Source: Winogradskyella wandonensis
GTDB lineage: Bacteria > Bacteroidota > Bacteroidia > Flavobacteriales > Flavobacteriaceae
Reading direction: 5' to 3'
Assembly (NCBI RefSeq): GCF_004346845.1
Contig: NZ_SMGI01000002.1
Coordinates: forward strand, 806,001 to 870,000
Length of the DNA stretch: 64,000 bases
Shown one piece after another: positions 54,367-63,133 of this stretch; position 1 is the first letter of the stretch; each line of letters opens with the position of its first letter. Made by a program: the position numbers and the translations under genes. A model generated the notes under the pieces. It did no database searches, was not told the DNA's origin, and worked only from the letters and a program-made list of their open reading frames with translations.

Positions 54367-55652
54367 TGAATCGAACTAAAGAAATTTGGATGAGTGGCTT
54401 TGCGCTGTTCTCAATGTTTTTCGGTGCTGGAAATCTTATTTTGCCACCGCTTTTGGGTTTTAATGCGTTGGATCAATGGCTCATTGTAGCTTTAGGTTTT
54501 GCGATAACGGCCGTAGTTATTCCCATAATGGCCATTTACGCTCATGCTAAACTTCAAGGGACTCTGTACGACTTTGGTAAAAAAGTATCGCCAATTTTTA
54601 GTACAGTGTATTGTGTATTGATATACATTATAGCCATAGCTTTACCAGCACCACGTACGGCATCGGTGACCCATGAAATGGCAATTCAACCTTTTTTTGA
54701 AACACCAACATTGCTCACGAGTGCTATTTATTTTTTATTGGTGTTGGTCTTTGTGCTCAACCGTTCTAAAGTGCTAAGTATCATTGGTAAATTTCTAACA
54801 CCACTGATTGTACTTATTCTATTGCTAATTATTAGTATTGGTATATTTTCTGATGCTTCTATTGCTAACTCTGGTGTGTCTTCCGCACCATTAGTAGATG
54901 GTATTTTAGAAGGCTATCAGACCTTTGATGCCATTGGTGGTGTTGTGGTTGGTGCTGTTCTTATAATATCTCTTAACCTTAGAGGACATCATGGTTTTGA
55001 GGATAAAAAGGAGCTCATCAAAAAATCGGGACTTATCGCAGGAACAGGTCTATTTGTTATTTATGCTGGATTAATTGTGGTTGGCGCTTTGTATAGCAGT
55101 TATTTTCCTTCGGATATAGACCGTACAGCATTATTAGCAGGTCTTAGTCTAGAGACATTGGGAAGTATCGGACGTACTTTTTTAAGTGTTTTGGTAGCCT
55201 TGGCATGTTTTACGACGGCTGTTGGGATTATTACAGGTACAGCGGATTATTTTAAAGGCCTATTTGGCAATTCGCAAAAAGCTTACATCATCACAGGAGT
55301 TATAGGTTGTGTTATAGGTGTAATTGTCGGAAGCTATAATGTTGGCTTTATTATCGATATTGCTTTACCAGCATTAATGTTTATTTACCCAATAACTATT
55401 ATTCTTATTTTGCTCAATACGGTACCTTCAAAATGGGCGTCGCCTTTGGTATTTAAGATTGTGGTTTTAGCCACGTTTATATTTAGTATTCCAGATTTTT
55501 TGAAGTTTTTAGTGAATCCTGAACAACTAGAATCCATTGTAAATAGCATACCATTAGCAAAACATAGTTTGGGTTGGGTATTGCCAGCTTTGGCAGCTTT
55601 TATTCTTACAAATTTGTTTCAGAAAACGACTACTGCGCGTTCAAATTCTTAA
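54366..55652 (+). CDS. brnQ: Branched-chain amino acid carrier BrnQ
   Basis: 428 residues, about twelve membrane helices, starting SGFALFSMFFGAGNLILPPLLG, which is typical of the LIVCS family. It moves Leu, Ile and Val with Na+ or H+. It overlaps the serine hydrolase by one base, so uptake of amino acids may be linked to peptide turnover (inference). Its last 23 bases overlap the ACT-domain gene on the other strand. Confidence 0.95.
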   Translation: MNRTKEIWMSGFALFSMFFGAGNLILPPLLGFNALDQWLIVALGFAITAVVIPIMAIYAHAKLQGTLYDFGKKVSPIFSTVYCVLIYIIAIALPAPRTASVTHEMAIQPFFETPTLLTSAIYFLLVLVFVLNRSKVLSIIGKFLTPLIVLILLLIISIGIFSDASIANSGVSSAPLVDGILEGYQTFDAIGGVVVGAVLIISLNLRGHHGFEDKKELIKKSGLIAGTGLFVIYAGLIVVGALYSSYFPSDIDRTALLAGLSLETLGSIGRTFLSVLVALACFTTAVGIITGTADYFKGLFGNSQKAYIITGVIGCVIGVIVGSYNVGFIIDIALPALMFIYPITIILILLNTVPSKWASPLVFKIVVLATFIFSIPDFLKFLVNPEQLESIVNSIPLAKHSLGWVLPALAAFILTNLFQKTTTARSNS

Positions 55653-56283
55653 TAGCCGAAAAGGCCTGGTCTACAAGATGGCTTTCCACTAAAACCGTAA
55701 ATTCGTTAGTGGTAGAAATGACTTCGTAAAGCGAAATACCTTCCCATGCAAAGCGTTTAAAAATCTGATAGTATAATCCCGAAATCCGAGAATTATTTTT
55801 GGGGAGACGAATACTTATGGCGGATAAGTTATCTTGCGAATCAATCATTTTTTCACCCTGAAAACTTTCAAGAACAACACGTTTTTCAGATTCTGAAACA
55901 ACGATGTTACTCTCGTAAATACCTCTAGAAAACCCGTAAAAAGATTTTATATCTAAAGTTTCGATAAGCTTGGTATGGCTTTTAATCAAGGTGTCCGAAT
56001 TCTGAAATGTATAATCAATTAAATTAGACCTAACGGTAATGTCACCCAACTGTTTTAGTACCGCTTTTAATTGATGTGATTGTCGTAAATGCACAGGTGG
56101 CGCATAACGACGTAACGCCATCATAATAGCACCTGTTTTTACAGGTTTACCCAACATTTTGCTTACAGGGTCTTGAAGTTCTTCGGATAATGCTGAAAAG
56201 TTTATGATTTCCCTAAAAAGCGCCTCTTCCAAAAAGGGCTGTTTAATTAAAATATCTTCAACGCATGAGGCTATCGTTTTCAT
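55630..56283 (-). CDS. ACT-domain protein beside aspartate kinase
   Basis: 217 residues, with no kinase motifs. The N-terminal 100 residues are helical (VEDILIKQPFLEEAL, PVKTGAIMMALRRYAPPV). The C-terminus has an ACT-like unit (ISGLYYQIFKRFAWEGISLYEVISTTNEFTVLVE). It is divergent from the aspartate kinase gene. A regulatory role in the aspartate pathway is possible by context and fold; it is not proved by sequence. Confidence 0.68.
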   Translation of the reverse strand: MKTIASCVEDILIKQPFLEEALFREIINFSALSEELQDPVSKMLGKPVKTGAIMMALRRYAPPVHLRQSHQLKAVLKQLGDITVRSNLIDYTFQNSDTLIKSHTKLIETLDIKSFYGFSRGIYESNIVVSESEKRVVLESFQGEKMIDSQDNLSAISIRLPKNNSRISGLYYQIFKRFAWEGISLYEVISTTNEFTVLVESHLVDQAFSAIKNLNAQ

Positions 56284-56431
56284 TTTTAATTGTTTTTGTA
56301 TTCAGTTTAATGTATCTGACTTGATGGAGTAACAAAGCTCATCTTCAATTTTCATTATGTTATATAATTAACATGATGTGCAAAAATAAACTATTTTTTC
56401 TAATAATTAGCAACACAGCATCTTACAAATC

Positions 56432-56439
56432 TATTTTTG
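56432..56439 (+). promoter_or_regulatory. Probable -7 element of the aspartate kinase gene
   Basis: TATTTTTG is 20 bases before the ATG, with an A/G-rich stretch (AAAAAGAAAAG) between them. No -33 TTTG is evident. Confidence 0.45.
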
Positions 56440-56459
56440 CACTATAAAAAGAAAAGAAT

Positions 56460-57800
56460 ATGTTAGTATATAAATTTGGAGGAACGTCTGTGGGTTCTGT
56501 AGTAAATATGAACCACGTAAAAGACATTATTAACACCAAAGACCAGAAAATAGTGGTGCTCTCTGCCATGTCAGGAACTACAAACGCTTTGGTTACAATT
56601 TCAGAACACATACAAGCTGGTCGAATTGATGAAGCGCAAGAACAGATTAATAGACTTAACGAAACCTACAACACTACCGTTTACAATTTACTTCATGACG
56701 AAAGGTTAAGGCAAGAGGTTAGTGATTATGTCAACGGTATTTTTAAAAATCTGGTTCAAGCGTCAACACGTCAATTTAATATACAATTACATAATAGTAT
56801 TGTGGCTAATGGCGAGTTGTTATCGACGTTTATGTTCAGCCGATTTTTACAACAAGAAGGCTTTAATGTACAGTTATTACCAGCATTAGACTTTATGCGT
56901 TTAAATCGCAGTAACGAGCCTGACAATTTTTATATTAAACAAAACATCTTTAGAGCAATTGATAGTCAACCATCGGCCGATATATACATCACTCAAGGGT
57001 TTATAAGTTTAGACGCCGATGGTGCTATTACCAATTTACAGCGTGGCGGTAGCGATTATACGGCTACCATTATCGGTGCAGCTATTGAAGCGGATGAGGT
57101 GCAAATCTGGACAGATATCGATGGGTTTCATAACAACGACCCACGTTATGTAAACGATACCAAAGCCTTGTCGCATTTGTCTTATGACGAAGCGGCGGAG
57201 TTGGCCTACTTTGGTGCAAAGATTCTGCATCCGCAAACCGTGATGCCTGTACGTAGTTTAGATATTCCGTTACGTCTTAAAAACACCATGGCACCAGATG
57301 CACATGGCACATTGATTACCAATAAAATTCATGGCGAAGGCATTAAAGCCATTGCCGCCAAAGATGGTATTACGGCTATAAAAATAAAATCGGTTAGGAT
57401 GCTATTGGCGCACGGTTTTTTAAAGAAAGTTTTTGAGATTTTCGAGACTTTTGAAACACCAATAGACATGATTACCACGTCCGAAATTGCCGTATCGCTA
57501 ACCATTGACGACGCACGACATTTAGATGCTATTGTTTTAGAACTTCAAAAATTTGCTGAGGTCGAGGTGCAAGATTATATGAGTATTGTGTGTTTGGTAG
57601 GTAACCAAATTATTTACCATCCTGATACGCCAGAACTCTTCCAAGTGTTGCAAGATGTTAATGTACGTATGATTGCCTATGGCGGCAGCAACAACAATAT
57701 TTCCTTACTCGTAAACACGAGCGATAAGTTAGAGACGCTTCAAAAACTACAACGCTACGTGTTCGAAGATTCTTCAGTTCCGATATCCGTCGGAGTTTAG
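56460..57800 (+). CDS. lysC: Aspartate kinase
   Basis: 446 residues: the start VYKFGGTSVGS, SRFLQQEGFNVQLLPALDF, GFISLDADGAITNLQRGGSDYTATIIGAAIEADEVQIWTDIDGF (catalytic and nucleotide segment), and two ACT units in the C-terminal part. It makes aspartyl phosphate, the entry to Lys, Thr and Met synthesis. The gene symbol is by type; feedback specificity cannot be read. It is transcribed away from the ACT-domain protein. Confidence 0.93.
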   Translation: MLVYKFGGTSVGSVVNMNHVKDIINTKDQKIVVLSAMSGTTNALVTISEHIQAGRIDEAQEQINRLNETYNTTVYNLLHDERLRQEVSDYVNGIFKNLVQASTRQFNIQLHNSIVANGELLSTFMFSRFLQQEGFNVQLLPALDFMRLNRSNEPDNFYIKQNIFRAIDSQPSADIYITQGFISLDADGAITNLQRGGSDYTATIIGAAIEADEVQIWTDIDGFHNNDPRYVNDTKALSHLSYDEAAELAYFGAKILHPQTVMPVRSLDIPLRLKNTMAPDAHGTLITNKIHGEGIKAIAAKDGITAIKIKSVRMLLAHGFLKKVFEIFETFETPIDMITTSEIAVSLTIDDARHLDAIVLELQKFAEVEVQDYMSIVCLVGNQIIYHPDTPELFQVLQDVNVRMIAYGGSNNNISLLVNTSDKLETLQKLQRYVFEDSSVPISVGV

Positions 57801-57815
57801 TTAATTAGTTTAGTT

Positions 57816-57845
57816 AAAAAAAGCACCGAAAAGGTGCTTTTTTTT
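57816..57845. terminator. Bidirectional terminator after aspartate kinase
   Basis: GCACC/GGTGC around GAAAA, bordered by A7 and T8, between two converging genes. A similar hairpin lies at 58596-58618. Confidence 0.92.
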
Positions 57846-57864
57846 AATTCATTGATGCGATGTA

Positions 57865-58518
57865 TTAATTACCTAATCCCATATTTTTCATGTCTTCCAA
57901 TTTCTGGATCTTCACATCTGCTGGGATTTCTAGTTTATAATCAGCCATTTGCGCATTATCATTAAACTCAACAGCTTTATAAGTCATTAAGAAGCCTTCA
58001 CCTTTAACTGAAAATTCTAAGCAAAGTCCAGGAACGTTGGTTGGCATCTGCTCCATACCTTCTGGACGCTTAAAGTTTTCTGTATACCAAAAGGTAGATG
58101 TATTTCCAGAATCGTCTTTAGAAATGGCTTTTTTACAGGTTATACCAAGGATATCTTTGGTTTCGTTGATAAATTGTATTTCTGGTGCGCCTTCGTCTTC
58201 GTCGTTATCTTTTAGAGTTTCGGGGTCTCCTCTGTAGGCCAGTTTGCCTACCATTCCTGTTAGGTATATAGTGGCCTCGCTTTGTTTTACATCCATTTCT
58301 AGAGTCATGGTCATCATGGTGCCCATATTGGTTTGTATCCACGATTTATCCGCGTTTGCAGCAACCTCTATGGTAGAACCTTGCATCATGGCTGCTACCA
58401 TTTCTGCATCTTCATCACTAGATTGGATGTCTGTGTTGTATTTAACATAAAACCCGGTTTGCGCTAGTCCTGCAAAGGTAAAACAAGCGGTAAGTATAAG
58501 GCTGTAAATTAGTTTCAT
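57865..58518 (-). CDS. DUF4412/GLPGLI-like exported protein
   Basis: 217 residues with a signal peptide (CFTFAGLAQ) and mostly beta strands. The segment NVPGLCLEF sits at the place of the GLPGLI motif of related flavobacterial proteins, with a preceding ILGITCKKAISKDDSGNTSTFWYTENF. Met-rich patches (MVAAMMQG, GTMMTMTLEM) are notable. It is probably periplasmic or outer-membrane associated. Function unknown. It is the last core-type gene before the defence operon. Confidence 0.75.
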   Translation of the reverse strand: MKLIYSLILTACFTFAGLAQTGFYVKYNTDIQSSDEDAEMVAAMMQGSTIEVAANADKSWIQTNMGTMMTMTLEMDVKQSEATIYLTGMVGKLAYRGDPETLKDNDEDEGAPEIQFINETKDILGITCKKAISKDDSGNTSTFWYTENFKRPEGMEQMPTNVPGLCLEFSVKGEGFLMTYKAVEFNDNAQMADYKLEIPADVKIQKLEDMKNMGLGN

Positions 58519-58595
58519 GTGTTATATTTATTGATAAGACTCAAATATACGATAACTACTGTAACTGTGTAAGTTGTTGTTTTTAGTTGAAGAAA

Positions 58596-58618
58596 GCGCC
58601 GAAAGGCACTTTTTTTTT
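58596..58618 (+). terminator. Second hairpin similar to the aspartate kinase terminator
   Basis: GCGCC-GAAA-GGCAC (one mismatch) followed by T9. The surrounding text (AGTTGAAGAAAGC..CCGAAA) matches that around 57816-57845. No plus-strand gene ends here, so it looks like a duplicated terminator. Confidence 0.5.
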
Positions 58619-58653
58619 AGATTGTTATTCAGTGTTGGCAGAAGACATACTCT

Positions 58654-58696
58654 TTTGCAATTTTCGGATTTAGCGTTGGTTGGTGCGAATTGCAAA
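58654..58696. other. Inverted repeat at the end of the defence operon
   Basis: TTTGCAATT...AATTGCAAA with inner CG/CG and a two-base bulge; a 19-base apical loop. A GCGTTGGT octamer occurs in the loop (58673) and again at 58712, within the last codons of the HEPN-motif gene. It lacks a T run. It could be a terminator relic or a recombination site; nothing proves either. Confidence 0.45.
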
Positions 58697-58707
58697 TGTG
58701 TATGGCT

Positions 58708-59433
58708 TTAAGCGTTGGTTTCTTCCTGAGCGTATTCCGTTTTCAATTCCTCAAATATTTTTTCAATCTCAACATAATTCGGCTGTCCAGATAGTTGCGT
58801 AATGTCATAATCCAAACAAAATTCAATGTCCTTTTGTGACATATAGTGTTCGTGTATTAATTCCTCATTTATTTGCTCTTCAATGTTAATGTAACGTCTT
58901 TCTTCTTCGTCTTGACTTTCTATTAAAAACTTCGCAAAACCATCTTGAATTGCTGATTTTGTTTTTTCTTGAATTTCGTCAGCGAATTTTAATATTTCAG
59001 TGATTTTTTCGTCTACGGTTTCTTGTGCTTTGAAAAAGATATTTCCGTTACTGTGGGCAATATCATTTCTCAAAGAAACAATTTTTTTGTATTTACCAAT
59101 TTGGTCTTTTCTAAGGCCGAAAAATGTAAAAAGTAGAAAAACTCTGCTTTCATTTTCTTCACTAAATGTAAAAGGTGATGAAGCACCAACAAAACAATCT
59201 TTGAAGCCTAAAGTTATCTTGTCGTAATCTTCTTGATGTATTTTCTTGATTTGCCAAACATTAAAATACACGAAACTCATAAACAGCATATGATAAGCCA
59301 TAAATGAAAATTGATACTTTTCATTTGAATAATTACTTTCAAAAGAATCCCACAAAAACTCTATGTATTCTTGCTCTGTTCGGTTTTTAAATCGAATAGG
59401 TAAGTAGTTTAATATTTCGTAAGCTTCCTCCAT
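58708..59433 (-). CDS. HEPN-motif hypothetical protein of the restriction operon
   Basis: 241 residues, almost wholly helical. It contains R122NDIAH127, an Rx4H motif as in HEPN ribonucleases, within the helix IVSLRNDIAHSNGNI, and an acidic C-terminal half (DEEERRYINIEEQINEEL). HEPN proteins are often RNases in toxin-antitoxin and abortive-infection systems. Its ATG shares one base with the stop of the AbiC-like gene (TAATG), so it is the last gene of the hsd operon. Catalytic activity is inference. Confidence 0.65.
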   Translation of the reverse strand: MEEAYEILNYLPIRFKNRTEQEYIEFLWDSFESNYSNEKYQFSFMAYHMLFMSFVYFNVWQIKKIHQEDYDKITLGFKDCFVGASSPFTFSEENESRVFLLFTFFGLRKDQIGKYKKIVSLRNDIAHSNGNIFFKAQETVDEKITEILKFADEIQEKTKSAIQDGFAKFLIESQDEEERRYINIEEQINEELIHEHYMSQKDIEFCLDYDITQLSGQPNYVEIEKIFEELKTEYAQEETNA

Positions 59434-60614
59434 TAGTTATAGTCAATTTCGTAGTTTACTTCTGGGTAATAATCTCGATATTTTATCCCGAAAATACTTT
59501 GAGAAGGAAGGTTTGTAATTAGATTATAATTGGTTATCAGTCTTTTGCTTTTTAATCTTTTATCGAAAAATGGGTCAATTTTATACTTCTTAATTTGAGG
59601 TGATAAATCCCAAACTAAACCTAAATGAGAGATACTGTTAATAAACAGTAAAGACTGTTCAGCAGTTGACAACTGTGCCCTTAAAGTTTTAGCATAAAAG
59701 TATTTTTCTTCTTTATTCAGTTTTTTATGTTCGTTAATAAAAGTATAGGTTTGAAATAAGTGCCTGAAATAATGACCTAATTTATATTGATGACCTCCAT
59801 AGTATTTAATGTAGTTATTTGGGTATTTACTTTTTATTGCTTTCTCAACTACATTTGGATATTCTTCACTTTGAAAATTTGGATTATTCCTCAGTTCTCT
59901 TACAATCTCAAAAGCCTTTATTCTATTTTTTTTGTTAGCTATTTTATGAAGTGATTTCCAGTTTTTGTAATATTTACTTTGCTTAATTGGTTTCATAGAA
60001 AGAAACTCCAATATTGGCTCGTAAAATTCAGGTTTGTATTTATTTGCAAATTGGTCTTTTATGGTTTCTTTTCCTTCAGCACCCACTCCATAAAATATTA
60101 TTAAATAAGGAATGTTAAGTTTTGCCAGAGCTACAGCATCAATTGTTGAGTTGGTTGCAATTAAGGACTCTTTTAGTTTAATTAGATACTCATCTTGATA
60201 AATATGCGACTCCTTCTTCTTTTTGAAAAAGAGAATCATTTCTTGTCTACATTTTAGAAATTGTGAAAATATATCGTGCAATTCTTTTCGACCACTTCTA
60301 GAATCTGTTTCCATTTCCTTAATATTTTCTCTATGCAGTTTGAGTAAATCAAAAAACTTACTTTCAAATCGTTCTTTTGTAGCAAATTTGGTCTGCTCAT
60401 TTAAGGTTAGAATTAATATTAAGAAACCTGCTAAAGAGAAAAAGGTACCAACTACACCACCAATAAAATCACCAACTTGACCAGTTTCTGCCATTAAGGT
60501 TGGTTTGTTCAGTTCATAAGTATATTCTAATGAAAGTTTATGGAAGAAATACCAACTCACATAAATTCCTCCTAGAATACAAGCAATGGACAATATTTTT
60601 AGTAGTAACTTCAT
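59433..60614 (-). CDS. Putative AbiC-like phage abortive-infection membrane protein
   Basis: 393 residues from the ATG at 60614; an ATG four codons earlier is open, but 60614 gives the TAATG overlap with hsdMS. Two N-terminal membrane helices (about 3-23 and 48-71) are followed by FESKFFDLLKLHRENIKEM and a long helical cytoplasmic part with YYGGHQYKLGHYFRHLFQTYTFI. This layout fits the putAbiC family of phage-exclusion proteins. It would add a cell-suicide or replication-arrest layer to the restriction system (inference). Confidence 0.72.
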   Translation of the reverse strand: MKLLLKILSIACILGGIYVSWYFFHKLSLEYTYELNKPTLMAETGQVGDFIGGVVGTFFSLAGFLILILTLNEQTKFATKERFESKFFDLLKLHRENIKEMETDSRSGRKELHDIFSQFLKCRQEMILFFKKKKESHIYQDEYLIKLKESLIATNSTIDAVALAKLNIPYLIIFYGVGAEGKETIKDQFANKYKPEFYEPILEFLSMKPIKQSKYYKNWKSLHKIANKKNRIKAFEIVRELRNNPNFQSEEYPNVVEKAIKSKYPNNYIKYYGGHQYKLGHYFRHLFQTYTFINEHKKLNKEEKYFYAKTLRAQLSTAEQSLLFINSISHLGLVWDLSPQIKKYKIDPFFDKRLKSKRLITNYNLITNLPSQSIFGIKYRDYYPEVNYEIDYN

Positions 60615-63124
60615 TATTCTCCCCAAACTTTTGCAATTCTATTTTTTATTTTTTGTTCAAAAATTTCAATTAGTTCTTTATTAGCATTTACTAATTTCTG
60701 CTCATTTTCAATTCTTGCTACAATTTCATTTTGCGTTTCAATTGGTGGATTCGGAATTGGAATTTTTTTCAAATCTGTAATTGATAGATTTGGTTGCATA
60801 AGTGAACGAGATTGCTCCTCCACATATTTGTAAACTACATCAGAACACAGGTAATGATATATAAAATTTAAATTTGCATTCTCTTTAGGTTTTAAACCTG
60901 CAACTCGTTGGTTCACTAGTGTATTATTCCAAGCTTCCGGAACTACTGCAACCTTAAGACCAGTAGAAATTATTGTACGAGTAAGTGATATAACAAGGTC
61001 ACCTGTGTTTACTAGGTATTTGGAATATTCTTTTAAGTAAGTTTCTGGTAAGCGACTTGAATCATTATCAACAAATTCACGAACACCTACATTTGTTATT
61101 TTTATGCACTTTATAAGGTTTTCTTCTTTGAAATCTGAACTACTAAAACCATAACCACTTATAACTTCTGCTAGAGTATTTAATTCTGCTTTGTCCCAAT
61201 CAGGGTCAATATCAATATTTGGTTTATAATTGTCTACCACCATTTTTGCTCCATCAATTATTTTTTGATAGTCTTCTATTTCGGAAACAATTTCTTCTTG
61301 AATAGATATGGGTGGAAGCGGTATTTTTACACCTTTAATATCTGGATTGTTTATTAATGCAATTCCTGCTGAATTTGATATACTCTTTAGGTCAAATTGC
61401 CTCATAAAGGAAAAGAGATATCTTGGATTCAGTATTTTTTCGTCATTTACGGTAATACCCATACAATTATTGTCAATAAGACAAGGTATTCTTGTAAACC
61501 TTTTTTTGTTTGTTGCTATTGCTGCTCCTCTTTTTGGGAAAACAATAGAGTTAATAGGTAGTAGTGAATATGACGTTTCTTTTATCCAATGTGAAGTTGT
61601 TACAATTTCATTTAAATTTTCTGGTAAGTTCATATCACTTACCTTAACACAAGCAATTTCGCCATCCTCTTGAAACTCTGTTAATACTCGACCATTATCT
61701 ACTTTGATATAATCACCTAATTCTACAATAGGATAACTAGACAATCTAACCTCAATTAATTTATATCTTTCACCACTCAAATTATAATCTCCATTCTTCC
61801 CAATTTCTTTTTTATCTACTGAATGCGCAATTGTGGTATTTTCAAATTCCGTTCCTTGTGTAATAGAATATTTAAATGCTTTTGCGGTTTCAATAGCTTG
61901 CTCCAATTGTCCACCCTTTATTTCTCCTCTTTGTGAACCTAAACTGTAGCCATCATTGTCAATTTTAATAAATAGAATCTCATTACTTTTTTTAGCTAGT
62001 TCTTTGTCCAATAAAATGATTGAAGTTTTTACACCACTGTATGGATTAAAAACGCCAGCAGGTAAACTAACAACTGCATACAAATAGTTTTCAACAAGCA
62101 TTTTTCTTAAATCTTTATAAGCGGTACCACCTTGAAAAATGATACCTTCAGGAACTATTATTCCAGCTCTTCCTTTTGGATTTAAATGCTCTGCGATATA
62201 ATCTACAAAAAGCACTTCACTACGTTTACTATTGATTGTGAATTTTTTATGTGGTCTTATACCGCCTTTCGGACTCATAAAAGGTGGATTTGCTAAAATC
62301 ACATCAAAATTTTCATTCCAACGTTCTTCACTGCTTAATGTGTCATATTCAAAAATGTGTGGTTCAGAAAAACCGTGTAAGTATAAATTAACCAAACTCA
62401 ATCGCACCATATCTGGCGAAATATCATAACCTACAAAGTTTTGTATAAGTTTTTTGCGTTGGTCGGGTGTTAATTCGTTATTGTTTTTCTCTTTTATATA
62501 CTTAAAAGCAGAAATTAAAAAACCAGCAGTTCCACAAGCTGGGTCCATAACAGTATCGGTTTTACTTGGGTCAACAATTGCTACCAAGAAATCAATAATG
62601 TGTCTCGGTGTTCTAAATTGACCTGCATCACCTTGCGAACCCATTACTGAGAGCAAATATTCAAACGCATCACCTAATTTCTCACTATGCGTGTATTCAA
62701 ATTCACCTATTGTTTTTAAAAATAGTTTTAAAGTTTCTGGGTCACGATATGGTAAATATGCATTATTGAAAATATCTCTAAACAATTGAGGAATGTTAGG
62801 ATTCTTTTCCATACTCTCAATAGCTTCCGAATACAAACGCAACATTTCAGATGCGGTTACTTTAGTATCAAAAAGTCTATCCCAACTATAATTTGAAAAA
62901 GGAATTGTGATTTCTTTTTCTTCATCTTTTGGGTCTGGAATTGTATAGTCCGAAAAGAATTTTGCTTTTCCACCTAAATCAATTGCTTCTTTATCCATAT
63001 CAGCCATAAACTTGTAAATTAAGCCTATGGTGATTTGCTCTATTTGAGCTTTTGGGTCAGGAAGTTTACCTACTAAAATGTCTCGGCAGTCGTCAATTCT
63101 TTTTTTTGTTATAGTATCTAACAT
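60614..63124 (-). CDS. Type I restriction-modification methylase-specificity fusion (HsdM-HsdS)
   Basis: 836 residues in one frame. Residues 1 to about 450 are HsdM: N-terminal helical domain, then SAM motif I DPACGTAGFLISAF (194-207) and the adenine methylase motif NPPF (279-282). The rest is HsdS with two target-recognition domains (about 462-640 and 655-836), each followed by a coiled helix (IQEEIVSEIEDYQKIID; IETQNEIVARIENEQKLV). In classical type I systems M and S are separate chains in a 2:1 ratio. No frameshift is needed to read through. It begins 9 bases after hsdR ends. Confidence 0.92.
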   Translation of the reverse strand: MLDTITKKRIDDCRDILVGKLPDPKAQIEQITIGLIYKFMADMDKEAIDLGGKAKFFSDYTIPDPKDEEKEITIPFSNYSWDRLFDTKVTASEMLRLYSEAIESMEKNPNIPQLFRDIFNNAYLPYRDPETLKLFLKTIGEFEYTHSEKLGDAFEYLLSVMGSQGDAGQFRTPRHIIDFLVAIVDPSKTDTVMDPACGTAGFLISAFKYIKEKNNNELTPDQRKKLIQNFVGYDISPDMVRLSLVNLYLHGFSEPHIFEYDTLSSEERWNENFDVILANPPFMSPKGGIRPHKKFTINSKRSEVLFVDYIAEHLNPKGRAGIIVPEGIIFQGGTAYKDLRKMLVENYLYAVVSLPAGVFNPYSGVKTSIILLDKELAKKSNEILFIKIDNDGYSLGSQRGEIKGGQLEQAIETAKAFKYSITQGTEFENTTIAHSVDKKEIGKNGDYNLSGERYKLIEVRLSSYPIVELGDYIKVDNGRVLTEFQEDGEIACVKVSDMNLPENLNEIVTTSHWIKETSYSLLPINSIVFPKRGAAIATNKKRFTRIPCLIDNNCMGITVNDEKILNPRYLFSFMRQFDLKSISNSAGIALINNPDIKGVKIPLPPISIQEEIVSEIEDYQKIIDGAKMVVDNYKPNIDIDPDWDKAELNTLAEVISGYGFSSSDFKEENLIKCIKITNVGVREFVDNDSSRLPETYLKEYSKYLVNTGDLVISLTRTIISTGLKVAVVPEAWNNTLVNQRVAGLKPKENANLNFIYHYLCSDVVYKYVEEQSRSLMQPNLSITDLKKIPIPNPPIETQNEIVARIENEQKLVNANKELIEIFEQKIKNRIAKVWGE

Positions 63125-63133
63125 AAATTTCTT

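Noticed and set aside
58037-58450. Two plus-strand ORFs opposite the DUF4412-like gene
   Set aside because: The minus-strand gene has a signal peptide and a family-like motif; the plus frames start internally and have no supporting signals.
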